From Nitrososphaerota archaeon (lineage in GTDB: Archaea > Thermoproteota > Bathyarchaeia > Bathyarchaeales > Bathycorpusculaceae), in contig JAITCR010000175.1 in the NCBI GenBank assembly GCA_031282985.1, positions 1 to 11,347 on the forward strand: a stretch of 11,347 nucleotides of DNA, read 5' to 3'. This document shows positions 1-6,230 of this stretch, one piece after another; within the stretch, counting starts at the first letter, position 1, and every line of letters begins with the position of its first letter. The notes under the pieces were generated by a model, which saw nothing but the letters and a program-made list of their open reading frames with translations, had not been told where the DNA came from and searched no databases. A program made the position numbers and the translations under genes.

Positions 1-914
1 AAATGTAGACTTTTTACACCAAAAAGTTCTTGATAATCACTTTCACGCAGACAATCAATACGGTCTTGTTTATTTATCACATCTTACCACCAAAACACAC
101 ATAATTTTCTTAATCTAAACTTTAAAACAACAACACAACATATTTAGTTTCCGAACAGGTCTATTAAACAACAAAACAAAAAACCCAACAACACCCTGCT
201 TAAACTCCAAAACCACCTCATCACAAACCCTAACAACCCCCACCACCACCCAAACCCGTATCTACAACAAAATACCAATCATAAAACTGCCGATTCCCCT
301 CAACAAACCGACCCCCAACCAACTCTTTTTGCCACACTTCAAGTTTACCCAAAAACTCTACAAACTCACTCACCTACCGCCTTCTTACTATCATAATAAA
401 CATGCCTAAAACAAGTCTGACCATTCCAACATGTAACATCAGTAACTGCAAAAAAACAGTGACTACCCACACGATGATGATAATTACCAAACTTTTCCAT
501 ATCCCCTCGAACCTTAACAACAAACTCCCACGACCACTTTGTAGTAAAAGGCACTCCAACAGTAAACAAAATATGCCCAGCATAAAGACAATCAACATTA
601 TGCTCACTGTAAAAACCCCTATCCATAACCATGTGCAAACCTTTAGCCTTTAACCAAGAAAGCATTTTGAGCACATTCTCAAGAGTACTAACATCTTTTA
701 GGCTGCCAATGAGGCTTTCATAGTAAAGGGGTAACTGGCTTGTCTGCCTAGCAGTAGACACAGGTTGATTTGAGGAAGACTTTCTCCATCACGGTTGTAT
801 CCATAGCGCAGGTACTGGTTTTGTTTGCTGTAGGAGTACACACTTGTGATGTCTAGGGCAAGGTATTCTGTTTCTGTATGAGTTTTTATCCAGTTGGTGA
901 AAAAGGATAATAGA
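1..914 (-). pseudogene. Decayed IS1634/IS4-like DDE transposase, 5' end missing and left end cut by window edge
   Basis: A transposase can be read on the minus strand only by changing frame several times. From about 914 to 735 it reads LALDITSVYSYSKQNQYL and then a GYNRDGESLPQINL stretch, which fits the first catalytic Asp region of IS4/IS1634-type DDE transposases. A frame change near 740-750 leads into the longest open segment (stop at 366). That segment has SLIGSLKDVSTL and VMDRGFYS, the second catalytic Asp, followed by PFTTKW. After the stop, a second frame gives FVEFLGKLEVWQKEL and RQFYDWYFVV (about 365-230). Another gives LEFKQGVVGFFVLL (about 225-150), resembling the conserved KYAGFFVLLTN region of the family. 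The N-terminal part is absent because similarity stops where an IS630 fragment begins. The motifs make a transposase near certain; the family name is from memory. Multiple frameshifts and stops mean it is inactive. Confidence 0.72.
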
Positions 915-918
915 CCTT

Positions 919-1081
919 AGTACATATTGTTCTTTGTTGTTTTTGCCCGCGTATTCGCCTGACTTTAACAGGATTGAGTGCAGGAGGCTTAATATGAAAC
1001 GTGCTTTACCTGATTTTGATACCTAAATATGAAACCTTGAAAGGAGCTGTGTACACTCATTTTAACCACTCAAATTCTTAA
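919..1081 (+). pseudogene. 3' fragment of an IS630-family transposase
   Basis: Plus-strand translation gives SLLFLPAYSPDFNRIECRR and then LNMKRALPDFD. After a single extra T near 1015-1020, the reading resumes as PKYETLKGAVYTHFNHSNS and a stop at 1079-1081. This is the C-terminal end of an IS630/Tc1-type transposase, with the YSPDFNRIE motif that carries the third catalytic acidic residue. It aligns nearly residue for residue with the tail of the larger copy at 5363-5602, where the frame is intact (YSPVFNCIECRWANLKRAL), which pinpoints the +1 frameshift. Everything upstream of the FLP motif is missing; the fragment begins at the broken end of the IS1634-like relic. It is a dead remnant in the opposite orientation to the larger IS630 copy. 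Confidence 0.8.
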
Positions 1082-1095
1082 ACTATTCTGCTATA
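1078..1095. repeat. Terminal inverted repeat of the truncated IS630 copy
   Basis: TTAAACTATTCTGCTATA overlaps the stop codon of the transposase fragment and ends in TA. It differs at one position from the equivalent end of the larger IS630 copy (reverse complement of 5349-5366) and at two from that copy's other end (6231-6248). This fixes the outer boundary of the fragment. Confidence 0.8.
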
Positions 1096-1279
1096 AACGC
1101 TTCGGTCTGTGGTTCAATCTTATTGCAGGCATCTGCAACTACGAACAAAGAAAATAAGTTATGCAAGAAGTCTAATAATTAAAATAGCGTAATAATTAAA
1201 ATAACGATAACATAGGAAAATTAACCGATTAGGAGACACAACCAAAAACTGAAAATGTTAGGAAATAAATAACGGTAAG
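1096..1279. other. Non-coding spacer between IS fragment and rpoN
   Basis: No convincing ORF or RNA gene is visible. The stretch contains a 6-bp-stem palindrome, TTGCAGGCATCTGCAA (1123-1138), a 17-bp tandem duplication (1173-1206), and T-rich tracts on the minus strand just after the rpoN stop (about 1241-1275) that could act as an archaeal terminator for the operon. The expected next genes of the archaeal cluster (rpoK, enolase, rps2) are not here. Confidence 0.5.
1173..1206. repeat. 17-bp tandem direct repeat (two units)
   Basis: TAATAATTAAAATAGCG (1173-1189) is followed immediately by TAATAATTAAAATAACG (1190-1206), with one mismatch. It is AT-rich and intergenic. It could be replication slippage or a binding site; nothing in the sequence decides between these. 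Confidence 0.75.
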
Positions 1280-1510
1280 TTAGTAGAAGTTAAGCGTTTC
1301 TTTGCGTTTCTCTGCCTCTTCGTGGAACCGTAACACTTCATCCACTATCTCCACATTGGAAAGCAGCATACGCCTACAACAGTAACGTTTAACGCCAAGA
1401 CTATCAAGCACGTCGCTGGCATTTTCGCCTGTCTTAATACGACTTGCGAATTCTTCCCATTTATCTCCAACCAATTTACCGCAGGTGAAGCATCTTACGG
1501 GAATTATCAC
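1280..1510 (-). CDS. rpoN: DNA-directed RNA polymerase subunit N (Rpb10-like)
   Basis: This is the small zinc-binding RNA polymerase subunit, homologous to eukaryal Rpb10, which helps assemble the RpoD/RpoL platform of the archaeal enzyme. The 76-residue protein starts MIIPVRCFTCGK and has the expected CX2C near the N-terminus and a paired CC further on (YCCRRML), which together bind one zinc ion. The length is normal for the family. The start is GTG at 1508-1510, preceded by GGTGA at 1520-1524 (9-nt spacing) in the spacer after the uS9 stop. It is the last recognisable gene of the operon, 14 nt after uS9. In most archaea rpoK, enolase and rps2 follow; here an AT-rich spacer and transposon debris follow instead. 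Confidence 0.97.
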   Translation of the reverse strand: MIIPVRCFTCGKLVGDKWEEFASRIKTGENASDVLDSLGVKRYCCRRMLLSNVEIVDEVLRFHEEAEKRKETLNFY

Positions 1511-1524
1511 TGTCCTCTTTCACC

Positions 1525-1935
1525 TTACCTGTAACTCTTCTGTTCCTTTGCACGTGCACCAGCGCCACCGAACTTTTTGGTTTCTTTAGCCCTTGAGTCA
1601 CCAACAATCATTGTTCGGTCATATTCACTAAAGACTGTGCGTAAATGCGCGCTTTTAGTCCATTTGAGTAAAGCATTTGCAATTGCCATACGAGCAGCTT
1701 CGGCTTGCCCCATGAAACCACCGCCACTGGTTTGGACATCAAGATCTACTTGTCTCCAAACGTCTCCACTCGCTTGCAAAAGTGGTTCCATGATTTTTTC
1801 ACGCGCAATAATAGGTTCGTAAATTTCAACAGGTGTTAAGTTTATACGCACTTTACCTACGCCTGATCGAACCACTGCCCGTGCAGTAGCAGTTTTTCGT
1901 TTTCCGCTAACAACTAGCACTTTTTTTGACGGCAT
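1525..1935 (-). CDS. rps9: Small-subunit ribosomal protein uS9
   Basis: uS9 belongs to the head of the 30S subunit; its C-terminal tail reaches the P-site tRNA. The 136-residue protein has the family signatures SGKRKTATARAVVRSG at the N-terminus, SGGGFMGQAEAARMAIANAL in the middle (about 70-89), and a basic tail ending QKSYR, the conserved terminal arginine that contacts tRNA. The ATG is at 1933-1935, with GGTGA at 1942-1946 lying inside the last codons of uL13. The two genes are separated by two bases and are presumably translationally coupled. Length and order (uL13-uS9-RpoN) are standard for archaea. Confidence 0.98.
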   Translation of the reverse strand: MPSKKVLVVSGKRKTATARAVVRSGVGKVRINLTPVEIYEPIIAREKIMEPLLQASGDVWRQVDLDVQTSGGGFMGQAEAARMAIANALLKWTKSAHLRTVFSEYDRTMIVGDSRAKETKKFGGAGARAKEQKSYR

Positions 1936-1937
1936 AA

Positions 1938-2378
1938 TTATTCACCTTGATTCCACCCAATTTCTTTTGATAACTCAGCCAACGTGAAAAATGGTCCTTT
2001 AAGTTTCGAAGCCTGTGCATCTCCAAATTGGATTGTTTGCTGGTCTTTAAATTCTAATGGAATGCCCATGAAAACTTTTAAACGTTTAAAAGCTGTTTTA
2101 CCTTTTGGTTGACGGTAAGGTAGCATTCCTCGGACAGTTTTTTTGAGCATTCTATCTGGTCTACGATAGTGAAATGGCCCACGTTCAGGTGCACCTACTT
2201 CGAGAAATAAGTGTGCCTCTGCTACTTTGCTTTTCTTTTTGCCTGAACAAATTGCTTTTTCAGCATTAAGAATAGTTACGTATTCACCATTAAGCAACCG
2301 TTTTGCAATGTTGCTTGACATTCGACCAACGATTAATCCGTCAGCGTTTACGTAAGTTATTTGGGATTTTGTTGACAT
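1938..2378 (-). CDS. rpl13: Large-subunit ribosomal protein uL13
   Basis: uL13 is a 50S subunit protein. The core signature is seen as GPFHYRRPDRMLKKTVRGML followed by PYRQPKGKTAFKRLKVFMGI, with an N-terminal segment YVNADGLIVGRMSSNIAKRL typical of the archaeal form. I place the start at the ATG at 2376-2378, giving 146 residues (MSTKSQITYV), because GGTGA at 2384-2388 lies 5 nt upstream of it, just as GGTGA lies 6 nt before uS9. A longer reading from GTG at 2387 adds three residues (MKY) but would use a codon inside that ribosome-binding site and has no site of its own. The eL18 stop TGA (2384-2386) overlaps the site, implying coupled translation. Confidence 0.96.
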   Translation of the reverse strand: MSTKSQITYVNADGLIVGRMSSNIAKRLLNGEYVTILNAEKAICSGKKKSKVAEAHLFLEVGAPERGPFHYRRPDRMLKKTVRGMLPYRQPKGKTAFKRLKVFMGIPLEFKDQQTIQFGDAQASKLKGPFFTLAELSKEIGWNQGE

Positions 2379-2383
2379 GTATT

Positions 2384-2388
2384 TCACC
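2384..2388 (-). promoter_or_regulatory. Ribosome-binding site that fixes the rpl13 start
   Basis: GGTGA on the minus strand, overlapping the rpl18e stop codon, 5 nt before ATG 2376-2378. It argues against the upstream GTG at 2387, which lies inside this motif. Confidence 0.65.
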
Positions 2389-2746
2389 GGATAATTTTAA
2401 TGTTTGAACCTTTTGGGTTATCTGCAACAAGCTCAGGTATTGTCACATATTTTGCTTTTATAGCTTCAAGTTTTGCTTTTGCAAGTTCTGAAATGCTAAA
2501 AGCTGCCACTGTTATTGGGTGGGTTAACGAGCCTGTTCCAAGAATTTTCCCAGGAACAACAACTATGTCCGCACGTTTTGTATTCCTGTTGATGCTGCTC
2601 AGGTTCACTGCAGCACGTTGAGAGCGTGGTTGAGCTAACTGTTCAGCTACATCCAACCAAATTGGCGCATTTTTTTCTCTGCCCTCTTTCTTTAATTGTC
2701 TAATGAGCTGAATTAATTCGGGGTTGGTTGATTCTGTTTGTATCAT
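2384..2746 (-). CDS. rpl18e: Large-subunit ribosomal protein eL18
   Basis: This is the archaeal/eukaryal-type 50S protein eL18 (L18e), distantly related in fold to bacterial L15. The 120-residue protein shows the signature VNLSSINRNTKRADIVVVPG (about 47-66) followed by KILGTG and AAFSISELAKAK, at the normal archaeal length. The ATG at 2744-2746 directly follows the rpoD stop (TAA-ATG, no gap). A partial ribosome-binding site, AGGTAG, sits about 8 nt upstream inside rpoD. The gene is absent from bacteria, so its presence between rpoD and rpl13 is one of the firmest archaeal markers in the window. Confidence 0.97.
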   Translation of the reverse strand: MIQTESTNPELIQLIRQLKKEGREKNAPIWLDVAEQLAQPRSQRAAVNLSSINRNTKRADIVVVPGKILGTGSLTHPITVAAFSISELAKAKLEAIKAKYVTIPELVADNPKGSNIKIIR

Positions 2747-3559
2747 TTATGTTTCTACCTTTACTTGTTCTTCAAATTCCCTAAGTTGCTGCTTCAGAAT
2801 TTTTGTTGCTTCTCGAAGCACGCGTTCAGGCGGAAGGGCACCTGTTGATTCTAAATTAAGGATAAAAGCATCTTTTTCCCATTCAACCTTAATCACGGAA
2901 GGCTTCTTGGGACAGCTGTCAACACAGTCCATACATAGAGTACAGGAGTGCAAGTCGCGGACAACAACTTTTGCACCTTTAACTTCTAACACTCTTTTTG
3001 GACAGATATCAACACATTTTTTGCAGTCTTCACATGATGTTGCAGGAGGGGTAATTTTTGGGTAATACTTATATGCAGAAACACAGACAGGCTGCCATTT
3101 TGTGTGGGTTTTGCCTGTACCAAGTCTTGCGTAGGCTTCGAGTTTTAGTTTTTGCCCTTTTGCAAGTTTGACAATTGGAACTGTATCAGATACTGGAACT
3201 ATTTCAGGGTTTTCAGAAACAAGTTCACCACTGTAAACGGTTCGTGTACCATCTTTTGCTTCTGCGTCTAATGTTAATGTAACGCGGCATTGGGAGCATC
3301 CGAATTCACTTTGGCATGAACAGTTTTCTGGAGTGTTGTAATTGTCAAGATCGGTTTTTAATGGTGTAAGACCGAGCCTGTGAGCAATAATTTCATCTTG
3401 TAAAATGGATGAATTGTCAACCATTACGACATCGTCAATTGCCATGCATGGGACTTGAGCAAGTGATATTCGGCGGAGAGCGTTCATTAAGGGAATCTCT
3501 GCTCCTCTCACAATTACGCGAAGGATGTTATCGTTTTTCTCAAGGATTTCAATTTTCAC
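2747..3559 (-). CDS. rpoD: DNA-directed RNA polymerase subunit D with two [4Fe-4S] motifs
   Basis: RpoD is the archaeal counterpart of Rpb3 and bacterial alpha; it pairs with RpoL to nucleate polymerase assembly. The N-terminal dimerisation segment has ALRRISLAQVPCMAIDDV (about 27-44). Residues C80, C82, C88 and C91 form a CxCx5CxxC loop like the zinc loop of Rpb3. A ferredoxin-like insert follows with C176, C179, C182, C186 and C206, C209, C212, C216, two full CxxCxxCxxxCP motifs for two [4Fe-4S] clusters, as known in a subset of archaeal RpoD proteins. Length is 270 residues. The start is GTG at 3557-3559 with GGAG about 11 nt upstream. An 83-nt gap separates it from rps11, the only sizeable gap in the operon. 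The name follows archaeal usage; this is not bacterial sigma-70. Confidence 0.97.
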   Translation of the reverse strand: MKIEILEKNDNILRVIVRGAEIPLMNALRRISLAQVPCMAIDDVVMVDNSSILQDEIIAHRLGLTPLKTDLDNYNTPENCSCQSEFGCSQCRVTLTLDAEAKDGTRTVYSGELVSENPEIVPVSDTVPIVKLAKGQKLKLEAYARLGTGKTHTKWQPVCVSAYKYYPKITPPATSCEDCKKCVDICPKRVLEVKGAKVVVRDLHSCTLCMDCVDSCPKKPSVIKVEWEKDAFILNLESTGALPPERVLREATKILKQQLREFEEQVKVET

Positions 3560-3598
3560 TTGCTAAGACACTCCAACAATAGATGCGATATTAGTTCT

Positions 3599-3608
3599 GT
3601 ATTATTTC
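3599..3608 (-). promoter_or_regulatory. Possible internal TATA-like element before rpoD
   Basis: The 83-nt gap between rps11 and rpoD contains GAAATAATAC on the minus strand, about 40-50 nt ahead of the rpoD GTG. An archaeal TATA box there would place transcription about 25 nt downstream, just ahead of the GGAG site. The match is weak in an AT-rich gap, so this is only a candidate internal promoter. Confidence 0.2.
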
Positions 3609-3642
3609 AATTTTTCTAAAGTAATTATTGGAAAGTAAAAGT

Positions 3643-4044
3643 TTAAACTCTTCTTCCTCTTCTGCCACCAGGTCTTCGTGTACCATCGTGGGGTATGGGA
3701 GTTACTTCTTCAATGCGTTCAATGCGGAAGCCGAATCTTGCAAGAGCCCTGATTGCTGCCTGTGCGCCTGGACCAGGAGTTCTTGGACCACTGCCGCCAG
3801 GTGCGCGAACTTTGATGTGTATTGCTGTGATTCCTTTATCTCTTGCAACTTCTGCAGCGCCTGTTGCTGCACGCATAGCTGCATATGGCGATGATTCCAT
3901 GCGGTCAGCTTTGACGAACATACCACCAGTTGTGCGTGCAATTGTTTCTGCACCACTAATATCAGTAATGTGAATCAATGTATTGTTATACGAACTAAAA
4001 ATGTGAACTATACCCCATTTCTCATTACGTTTGCTATTACTCAA
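3643..4044 (-). CDS. rps11: Small-subunit ribosomal protein uS11
   Basis: uS11 lies on the platform of the 30S subunit near the mRNA exit. The 133-residue protein carries the strongest signature in the window: APGGSGPRTPGPGAQAAIRA (about 81-100), then IEEVTPIPHDGTRRPGGRRG and RRV at the C-terminus, as expected for archaeal uS11. The start is the rare codon TTG (4042-4044), which overlaps the uS4 stop as TTGA. No ATG or GTG near the conserved N-terminus offers an alternative, and GGAGG at 4054-4058 is 9 nt upstream. The overlap suggests that uS11 translation depends on ribosomes finishing uS4. Confidence 0.98.
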   Translation of the reverse strand: MSNSKRNEKWGIVHIFSSYNNTLIHITDISGAETIARTTGGMFVKADRMESSPYAAMRAATGAAEVARDKGITAIHIKVRAPGGSGPRTPGPGAQAAIRALARFGFRIERIEEVTPIPHDGTRRPGGRRGRRV

Positions 4045-4634
4045 AATCTACCGCCTCCACCACGGCCGCCTCTTCTACCTCGTGAAGATTGACGGATTAC
4101 AGGTTCCTTTGCGACAACTGACAAACTTATACGTAATGCGTGCTCTTGACTGGACATTGCGCTTGTTGTAGAATAAGCTATTTGGGCTTCTTCTGCTTTT
4201 GGCACAATGTAACCAGGGATCGTTACTCTACGATTGTTAATAGATATGTGAGCATGCGTAATTAGTTGGCGTGATTGGAATATTGTACGTGTCAAACTTT
4301 TCCGGAAAACAATCGTTTGCAGCCTTCGTTCTAAAATGTCCTCGATAGTTAAGTCTAAGACATCATTTAGAACAGCTGTTTCCTGCAGAATGCCCAGTTT
4401 CTTTAAACGGGCTAGCAGTTCGCCTTCCATTTTTGCACGTTCTTCAGGGGTTTTGCTAATTAATGAACGTGCAATACCTCTTACTTTAGATAAGTATGTT
4501 TTATGACGCCAGAGCTCGTGTTTGTTTCTTAAGCCGTATTGACCTAAGAGTTTAAGCTCTTCTTGGAGAATATCTTTGCGCCAACGGAACCGTGGCGTAT
4601 CAAATTTCTTACGCTGCTTCTTTGGATCTCCCAC
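4041..4634 (-). CDS. rps4: Small-subunit ribosomal protein uS4
   Basis: uS4 is a primary 16S rRNA-binding protein in the 30S body. The 197-residue protein has an N-terminal region without the bacterial-type zinc knuckle and an S4 RNA-binding domain at about 103-160 (RRLQTIVFRKSLTRTIFQSR, then THAHISINNRRVTIPGYIV). It ends in a glycine/arginine tail (RRGGRGGGGRF). The start is GTG at 4632-4634, served by AGGAGG at 4644-4649 (9-nt spacing) inside the last codons of uS13, two bases after the uS13 stop. The tail codons also supply the GGAGG used by uS11. The Gly/Arg-rich tail is common in archaeal uS4. Confidence 0.98.
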   Translation of the reverse strand: MGDPKKQRKKFDTPRFRWRKDILQEELKLLGQYGLRNKHELWRHKTYLSKVRGIARSLISKTPEERAKMEGELLARLKKLGILQETAVLNDVLDLTIEDILERRLQTIVFRKSLTRTIFQSRQLITHAHISINNRRVTIPGYIVPKAEEAQIAYSTTSAMSSQEHALRISLSVVAKEPVIRQSSRGRRGGRGGGGRF

Positions 4635-4636
4635 TG

Positions 4637-5122
4637 TTATTTGCCTCCTTCAGATCCGCCTGATTTTTGCTGTAAAGTCTTTTTCTTAACACCCAAGGCT
4701 TTACCTGCGCGGCCAGTACATTTTGTTCTTTGGCCACGAACTTTTAAGCTGTAAGCATGACGGTATCCACGCCAAGAACGGATTTCTTTAGCTTGATCAA
4801 TGTCTGTTTTAACTTTGAAAATTAACTCAGCACTCAAAAGGTGAGTGTCTTTACCTGTTTCTGAATCTTTTTGTCTGTTATAGAGCCAGCTAGGTATTCC
4901 ATATTTTGCTGGGTCTCGAAGTACATCTTCTATTTTTGTGATATCTGACTCTGTGATGAAACCTACCCGCAAATCGGGATTAACGCCTGCTTTTTTAAGA
5001 ATTGCATTAGACAGGCTCATGTTAATACCCCTAACTTGCTTCACTGCATAAGAAGTTTTAAGGGTACCTGATGAGTCAGTGCCCATGATACGTATTATGT
5101 GACGAAATTCCTGTGACGACAT
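4637..5122 (-). CDS. rps13: Small-subunit ribosomal protein uS13
   Basis: uS13 is in the 30S head and forms bridges to the large subunit. The 161-residue protein shows the helix-two-turn-helix region (VKQVRGINMSLSNAILKKAG, about 27-46) and the C-terminal signature RGYRHAYSLKVRGQRTKCTG (about 118-137). Like other archaeal forms it has a longer middle region than bacterial S13 (KYGIPSWLYNRQKDSETGKD). It is the first gene of the operon. The ATG at 5120-5122 has a GGATGAT ribosome-binding-like site at 5131-5137, and a TATA box lies about 56 nt upstream of the start. Confidence 0.98.
   Translation of the reverse strand: MSSQEFRHIIRIMGTDSSGTLKTSYAVKQVRGINMSLSNAILKKAGVNPDLRVGFITESDITKIEDVLRDPAKYGIPSWLYNRQKDSETGKDTHLLSAELIFKVKTDIDQAKEIRSWRGYRHAYSLKVRGQRTKCTGRAGKALGVKKKTLQQKSGGSEGGK
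4644..4649 (-). promoter_or_regulatory. Ribosome-binding site that fixes the GTG start of rps4
   Basis: AGGAGG on the minus strand, 9 nt before GTG 4632-4634 and embedded in the Glu-Gly-Gly codons at the end of rps13. It supports the non-ATG start and implies coupled translation. Confidence 0.8.
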
Positions 5123-5177
5123 TCTAAATTATCATCCGTTTTAAACTTGAAGCAGTTATACGAAATAAGGCAGTATT

Positions 5178-5185
5178 TATTTAAA
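5178..5185 (-). promoter_or_regulatory. TATA box of the rps13-rpoN operon
   Basis: TTTAAATA on the minus strand, preceded by GGAAGG and followed by AATACTG. Archaeal TATA boxes sit about 25 nt before the start site, which would put transcription near 5150-5155 and leave a leader of about 30 nt holding the GGATGAT site before the rps13 ATG. It lies about 165 nt from the edge of the IS630 element, so the operon appears to keep its own promoter. Confidence 0.65.
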
Positions 5186-5231
5186 CCTTCCCTTGCTAGA
5201 ACATTCGTTTAATGAAATCTATAAAAGGCAA

Positions 5232-5348
5232 TTAACCCCATAAGTCAAAAATAGCTAACATGTGTTCAACAACTTCGATTGGCAACTTGATTTTATATTA
5301 ACAGTTATAGCCGTCATATTTGAACCAGTTTTTAATGTCAACAAGTGC
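5232..5348 (-). pseudogene. Possible relic of a gene tail upstream of rps13
   Basis: In one minus-strand frame this spacer reads LVDIKNWFKYDGYNC, a stop at 5298-5300, then YKIKLPIEVVEHMLAIFDLWG and a terminal stop at 5232-5234. The amphipathic, ordinary composition looks protein-like, and the frame runs up to the IS630 boundary at 5349. It could be the 3' end of a gene broken by the transposon and then decayed. It is short and I recognise no family; chance cannot be excluded. Confidence 0.25.
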
Positions 5349-5366
5349 TATAGTAGAATAGTTTAA
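5349..5366. repeat. Left terminal inverted repeat of the IS630 element
   Basis: TATAGTAGAATAGTTTAA; its complement differs at three positions from the right end (6231-6248) and at one from the end of the truncated copy (1078-1095). Confidence 0.8.
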
Positions 5367-6204
5367 GAATTATACTCTTCAAAATGGGTGTACACGGCTT
5401 CTTGTAGTGTTTCACATTTAGGCATCAAATCAGACAAAGCACGCTTCAAATTAGCCCACCTACATTCAATACAATTAAAAACAGGCGAATACACAGGTAA
5501 AAACAACAAAAACACACCCGCCCGCTCAGCAATAAGCAACAACTTTTTCCTCCGATGAAAAGAAACATTATCCAAAATAACCGTCACACCAAAGGCACAC
5601 AAGACAAAAACGTGTTTTCAAACCAACCTCAAAAAACACACCATTAATCGAATACTCATAACACAAAACAGCCACCACCAAACCACCCAACAAACCCCCT
5701 ATAACATTCAATCGGTGAAATTTACGCCCACGCTTAACACCTTCCACACACTTACACCTTGGCACACGACCATATTCACAATTAAATCTTTTTTTATCCC
5801 CATTCATCAATATAGACTCGTTTATGCTCCGGAATTAAAGATAACGCGTCTAGAAGGCTTGGCGGTCGGTTTGTGATTTTCACTGTAGGTGAAACTTTTT
5901 TTACGCGTTATTTTTAGTTTAACAAGAGTGACGTGCATGGAGGAGGGTTTAACGTTGAAGTGCTCTGATAGTTCTTTTAGGTATGCATTAGGGTGTTCTT
6001 CTATGTATTGTTATAGTTTTTGGGGTTGATTTTTCTTTTTCGTGTGCTGTGTTTTTTTGGTTGGAGGGAGCCTGTTTGTTGTTGCAGGTTTGTCCAGTTG
6101 TGGTAGGTTTTTTTGGGGATGTTAAAGGTTTCGCAGGTTGTTTTATTGTGTGCCTTTTTTCTAAAAGATAGGACGGCTTCTCTGAAATCCACACTATACA
6201 TCAT
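5363..6204 (-). pseudogene. IS630-family transposase, broken by several frameshifts
   Basis: Pieces of one transposase follow in order on the minus strand but in different frames. From about 6204 comes a helix-turn-helix N-terminus (MYSVDFREAVLSFR, ETFNIPKKTYHNW). From about 6000 comes a linker, HPNAYLKELSEHFNVKPSS, then LKITRKKSFTYSE. Near 5835-5800 comes EHKRVYIDEWG with the first catalytic Asp. From 5810 comes EYGRVPRCKCVEG and LNVIGGLLGG. From about 5602 comes VILDNVSFHRRK (second Asp), then LPVYSPVFNCIECRWANLKR (third acidic residue) and the end YTHFEEYNS. At least four frame changes separate them. All three catalytic acidic residues survive, so the protein was once complete, but it cannot be made as a single chain now. 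Long CDS predictions inside it are fragments. Confidence 0.85.
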
Positions 6205-6230
6205 AACAACCAAATAGAACACACTAAAAT

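Noticed and set aside
121..365. C/A-rich repetitive-looking stretch considered as a CRISPR or microsatellite array
   Set aside because: There are no regularly spaced repeats. On the minus strand it decodes to C-terminal transposase pieces in shifting frames, so strand-biased composition explains it.
402..653. Plus-strand ORF of 83 residues inside the IS1634-like relic
   Set aside because: It overlaps the antisense transposase segment, has low-complexity Thr/Asn/Lys/Pro composition caused by the A/C-rich strand, and shows no recognisable motif.
1123..1138. Palindrome TTGCAGGCATCTGCAA as a terminator or tRNA piece
   Set aside because: A 6-bp stem without a following T tract is weak for a terminator, and no cloverleaf can be built around it. 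I saw no tRNA elsewhere in the window.
2724..3065. Plus-strand ORF of 113 residues opposite rpoD
   Set aside because: It is antisense to the well-supported RpoD coding region including its cysteine motifs and has no independent support.
3628..3973. Plus-strand ORFs (88 and 92 residues) and an extra minus-strand frame across rps11
   Set aside because: The rps11 product is unmistakable; these frames are shadows with odd Ser/Cys or Ala-rich composition.
1280..5122. Horizontal transfer of the ribosomal cluster
   Set aside because: Gene order, signatures and ribosome-binding sites are uniformly archaeal and coherent; nothing within the cluster suggests mixed origin.
5988..6194. Minus-strand ORF of 68 residues in the IS630 element
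   Set aside because: It is a Lys/Thr/Pro-rich shadow frame over the transposase helix-turn-helix segment, which is read in another frame with clear family similarity.
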